A stretch of DNA of 5,394 nucleotides from RGIG8709 sp045537065 (GTDB lineage Bacteria; Bacillota; Clostridia; Monoglobales; Monoglobaceae), in the NCBI GenBank assembly GCA_045537065.1, contig JAZSOT010000037.1:1-5394 (forward strand). The letters are read 5' to 3'. Both the position numbers and the translations under genes were made by a program. Positions 5,110 to 5,394 of this stretch are shown here, in pieces. The notes below the pieces were generated by a model that did not search any database, was not told the DNA's origin, and saw only the letters and a list, made by a program, of their open reading frames with translations. Each line of letters starts with the position of its first letter. Position 1 is the stretch's first letter.

Positions 5110-5313
5110 ATGGCAGTTACTTATAATAAATTGTGGCACCTTCTGATTGACAGAGGCATGAAGAAAAAAGACTTAAAAGAAGCAGCAGGACTTACAAGCC
5201 ACGCCATGATGAAGCTTCGTAATAATGAGGATATCACAACCCAAACAATCGGCAAGATATGTAAGGCACTCGGATGTCAGGCAGATGATATTATGGAGTT
5301 TGTGGAGAAATAA
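5110..5313 (+). CDS. Cro/C1-type (XRE) helix-turn-helix regulator leading the restriction-modification operon (67 aa)
   Basis: The whole protein is one compact Cro/C1 domain of the YozG/HTH_26 style. MAVTYNKLWHLLIDRGMKKK opens it, the helix-turn-helix is at about 18-40 (KDLKEAAGLTSHAMMKLRNN), and IGKICKALGCQADDIMEF (47-64) closes it. Proteins of this type often precede restriction-modification genes and can act as controllers that delay or limit expression. Here it lies between its own strong promoter and hsdM, whose start is 25 bases after its stop, so co-transcription is very likely. AAGGA (5095-5099) is 10 bases before ATG 5110, a slightly long spacing. Autoregulation is inference. No antitoxin role is favoured, as no toxin gene adjoins it. 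Confidence 0.9.
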   Translation: MAVTYNKLWHLLIDRGMKKKDLKEAAGLTSHAMMKLRNNEDITTQTIGKICKALGCQADDIMEFVEK

Positions 5314-5338
5314 AAATTATATAAAATGAGGTATTAAA

Positions 5339-5394
5339 ATGGCTGATAAGAATAGTGCAAATATAGGTTTTGAAAAACAAATTTGGGATGCAGC
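5339..5394 (+). CDS. hsdM: Type I restriction-modification DNA methyltransferase subunit, first 18 codons (partial)
   Basis: HsdM is the adenine-N6 methyltransferase subunit of type I restriction-modification systems; with HsdS it methylates the target site, and with HsdR added it restricts unmodified DNA. Only the N-terminus is in view: MADKNSANIGFEKQIWDA, the very conserved opening of the M subunit in Firmicutes and other bacteria, where the helical N-terminal domain starts with a GFE-x-x-[IL]-W motif. GAGGT (5328-5332) is 6 bases before ATG 5339. The methyltransferase motifs, and the hsdS and hsdR genes expected downstream, lie outside the window. The call rests on 18 residues, but they are distinctive. 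Confidence 0.85.
   Translation, partial: MADKNSANIGFEKQIWDA

Noticed and set aside
5110..5313. Antitoxin of a toxin-antitoxin pair
   Set aside because: There is no adjacent small toxin gene. The regulator is followed at once by hsdM, so a restriction-modification regulator fits better.

Overview
The window looks like a low-GC, Gram-positive anaerobe of the Clostridia, of the Lachnospiraceae/Ruminococcaceae type. Support for this is the AT-rich codon use, strong GGAGG-type ribosome binding sites, a desulfoferrodoxin-type superoxide reductase typical of anaerobes, and Firmicutes-style lipoprotein and regulator sequences. This assignment is inference from sequence character; no species is claimed.

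Layout. The left edge (1-309, minus strand) is the N-terminal GIY-YIG domain of the housekeeping repair gene uvrC, with its own promoter and ribosome binding site. A 192-base divergent spacer follows. From 502 to 4979 eight genes run on the plus strand with gaps of 10-59 bases or a 4-base ATGA overlap: a small membrane protein, a desulfoferrodoxin, a 441-residue protein of unknown function with an ankyrin-like N-terminal part, a rhodanese lipoprotein, a membrane-anchored zinc-ribbon protein, a 178-residue ankyrin-like protein, a nitroreductase-family flavoprotein and a 79-residue helix-turn-helix protein. A strong intrinsic terminator closes the array, and its hairpin is built partly from the last codons and stop codon of the final gene.

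A second unit then begins with a near-consensus extended -10 promoter (5032-5060). It drives a 67-residue Cro/C1-type regulator and, 25 bases later, the first 18 codons of a type I restriction-modification methyltransferase subunit (hsdM), which is cut by the window edge. This is the start of a type I restriction-modification operon with a small leading regulator.

The eight-gene array shares no obvious single pathway. Three members are redox or sulfur-linked (superoxide reductase, rhodanese, nitroreductase) and two are ankyrin-like proteins of the kind often found in accessory regions. It reads as a variable cargo block between a core gene and a defence operon. The most notable details are: a rhodanese gene with a second in-frame start and good ribosome binding site just after its lipoprotein leader; a short copy of the GIIGGADGPT signature of oxaloacetate decarboxylase beta subunits inside that leader; and the terminator that overlaps coding sequence. 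No RNA genes, CRISPR array, transposase or insertion sequence were seen.
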